This document shows positions 63,016 through 64,000 of a DNA stretch of 64,000 nt, piece by piece. A program made the translations under genes and the position numbers. A model generated the notes under the pieces. It did not search any database. It was not told the DNA's origin and saw only the letters and a program-made list of their open reading frames with translations. The stretch lies in contig CAMPOT010000003.1 of NCBI GenBank assembly GCA_946892665.1, positions 124,001-188,000 of the forward strand, read 5' to 3'. The stretch comes from Chryseobacterium sp. Marseille-Q5410. Lineage in GTDB: Bacteria; Bacteroidota; Bacteroidia; Flavobacteriales; Weeksellaceae. The stretch's first letter is position 1, and each line of letters opens with the position of its first letter.

Positions 63016-63211
63016 CTTCCATGTGCCTGCAGTCCATATACTACTTTTTTTCAGCGGAAAGTTCAGTGGTAGTATATGCACTTCGGCACCGCGCACAACA
63101 GTATTCCGGGCGGCAAAAAAAATGCTTATGCCATCGCTTTCCCTTTGCCCGCTTTCCCCCACCATCAAGCACCTTTTTCGCCACCCTCCATACCGCTGTT
63201 TTTCCAGCACC
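63016..63211. repeat. Structured repeat, copy A
   Basis: Stem 1 CATATACTAC / GTAGTATATG (63035-63044 with 63069-63078, perfect). The linker at 63079-63108 contains CACCGCGCACAACAGTATTC. Stem 2 GGGCGGCAAAAA / TTTTTCGCCACCC (63108-63119 with 63174-63186, about 11 pairs). The end block is TCCATACCGCTGTTTTTCCA. The loop of stem 1 resembles that of copy C. Confidence 0.75.
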
Positions 63212-63246
63212 ATAGGGTAGGGTTAGTTGAAAGGGATTTGCCTTCG

Positions 63247-63426
63247 CTTTCCCATGTTTCTCCAGCCCATAAACGGCATTCCCTTCTCGGATGCTATGCA
63301 CCGTTTCATTCCTGCCGTTTATGCGCTTCCGTCACCGCGCACAGCAGTATTCCGGTATTCCAGGTTCTGATTGTGGATTGTTTGTCCTGGATTACCTCCA
63401 TACAGCTGTCTTTTCCATTTCTTGCC
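63247..63426. repeat. Structured repeat, copy B
   Basis: Stem 1 CATAAACGGCA / TGCCGTTTATG (63268-63278 with 63313-63323, perfect 11 bp). The linker at 63324-63355 is nearly identical to copy C. Stem 2 GGTATTCCAGG / CCTGGATTACC (63354-63364 with 63386-63396, 10 of 11). The end block is TCCATACAGCTGTCTTTTCC. Confidence 0.78.
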
Positions 63427-63509
63427 AACCCTTTGAGTGTCGTATTTCTTAGTCATTTACGATTATTATCAAGCATTGAATTTCCTCTTTCGAAGATTTC
63501 TTTTCCAAC

Positions 63510-63679
63510 CGCTTCCCATGTGCCGATAGCCGATAAACTTCTTTTTTTTGGAAGAAAATTTCAGTGGAAGTTTATCCGCTTCCGTCACCGCGCACAGTAG
63601 TATTCCGGCACACCAGGTTCTTGTTTATTGATTTTAGCTCTGGTGTGCCTCCATACCACTGTTTTTTCCATTTCTTGCC
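63510..63679. repeat. Structured repeat, copy C
   Basis: Stem 1 GATAAACTTC / GAAGTTTATC (63532-63541 with 63567-63576, perfect). The linker at 63577-63608 differs from copy B by one base over 32. Stem 2 GGCACACCAG / CTGGTGTGCC (63607-63616 with 63640-63649, perfect). The end block is TCCATACCACTGTTTTTTCC. Confidence 0.78.
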
Positions 63680-63850
63680 TTCCTTTTGAGGGTAGGCATA
63701 CTTAGTCTTTTATGGTTGATTATAAGCAATATTTTCACCTTTTTGACCATTACATTTTCTGACTTTCCATTTCCGAAATACTCGTTTCAGAAGTGAGATT
63801 GATGCATATTCCGAAAGGTTTTGTTTCCTCAATCGAAAGGTAGATCACAG

Positions 63851-64000
63851 AAAAAAAAAAAAAAAAGATAGCAAAATTATGAACAAATAAAAATGGGCTG
63901 ACAATATCAAGCCCTACGGGTTTTTTTAAAAAAAGATAGCCGTGAAAAATGAATACGTCTATCTTTTTTTAAAAAAAATATTGCATCCCATTTTTATTTT
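63851..64000. repeat. AT-rich tail with A16 run and nested inverted repeats
   Basis: A run of 16 A (63851-63866) leads into AAAAAAAGATAG, which recurs at 63928-63939 and inverted as CTATCTTTTTTT at 63959-63970. AAATAAAAATGGG (63885-63897) is repeated inverted at 63987-63999. GGGCT / AGCCC (63895, 63910) followed by T7 resembles a terminator. Stacked terminators or an element edge are both possible. Confidence 0.55.

Noticed and set aside
62655-63600. Several overlapping frames of 60-174 codons on both strands
   Set aside because: They run through the covarying repeats, are rich in His/Pro/Ser/Phe in a way that reflects base composition, have no family pattern, and lack ribosome sites. The DNA-level structure explains the region better.
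63016-63679. CRISPR array
   Set aside because: Units are about 170-200 bp with variable stems and constant linkers, not short identical repeats with unique spacers; no cas gene is present.
40629-64000. att direct repeats bounding the island
   Set aside because: By eye I found no convincing repeat shared between the integrase gap and the region after 62.6 kb; the right end may lie beyond the window.

Overview
The window is a low-GC chromosomal segment from a member of the Flavobacteriia, most likely of the Chryseobacterium/Kaistella group (Bacteroidota). The grounds are TAnnTTTG-type -7 promoter elements, an S46 dipeptidyl-peptidase, a secreted subtilase with a type IX secretion C-terminal domain, OstA-like and CarboxypepD_reg/beta-barrel outer-membrane proteins, and Bacteroidota-type tyrosine integrases. 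No species name is claimed. All assignments come from reading motifs; no database search was run.

From 1 to about 38.5 kb the window is ordinary chromosome. In order it holds: the 3' part of a Kup potassium transporter; a Fur-family regulator and an OstA-like protein; a cluster of three tRNA genes (Arg, Pro, Ser) on the minus strand; a lipoprotein amidase; aspartate ammonia-lyase and an M16 peptidase; a DPP11-type S46 peptidase and a Zn/Cd P-type ATPase (minus); glycogen branching enzyme and glycogen synthase; an L,D-transpeptidase; a retropepsin/PDZ protein; PEP carboxylase; a T9SS subtilase; a DegT aminotransferase and GalE; a broken toxin with its antitoxin; an outer-membrane beta-barrel protein; MltG; DapF; a lipoprotein; PnuC; an amino-acid permease; and a beta-propeller-like protein. 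Two decayed genes sit among them: a DUF2200-like gene with an in-frame internal deletion, and a RelE/ParE toxin with a +1 frameshift.

From about 38.5 kb onward the window is accessory DNA. Two unrelated tyrosine recombinases lie back to back (39.5-42.3 kb). They are followed by typical Bacteroidota integrative-element genes: an RteC-like protein, an excisionase-like HTH protein, and a VirE/VapE primase-helicase interrupted by one in-frame TAA. No relaxase or conjugation genes are visible, so the element looks mobilisable rather than self-transmissible, unless it continues past the window.

The cargo (46.6-62.6 kb) reads as a defence island in three transcription units. Unit 1 is a DUF262 protein, a type III Mod methyltransferase, a Res helicase-nuclease and a Fic protein. 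Unit 2, behind an array of TAACATG/CATGTTA operator-like repeats, is a 70-aa protein, a DndD-like SMC ATPase and a HerA-like ATPase with a possibly DndE-like N-terminus, without any DndC. Unit 3 is a DUF2971 protein, an unrecognised 621-aa helical protein and a protein with an N-terminal PD-(D/E)xK-like nuclease domain. Units 2 and 3 are the best candidates for an undescribed system.

The last 1.4 kb has no convincing gene. It carries three copies of a roughly 170-200 bp structured repeat. Each copy has two long stems whose sequences differ between copies while pairing is kept, separated by nearly identical linkers. This looks like a structured RNA or a single-stranded-DNA recombination/replication substrate.
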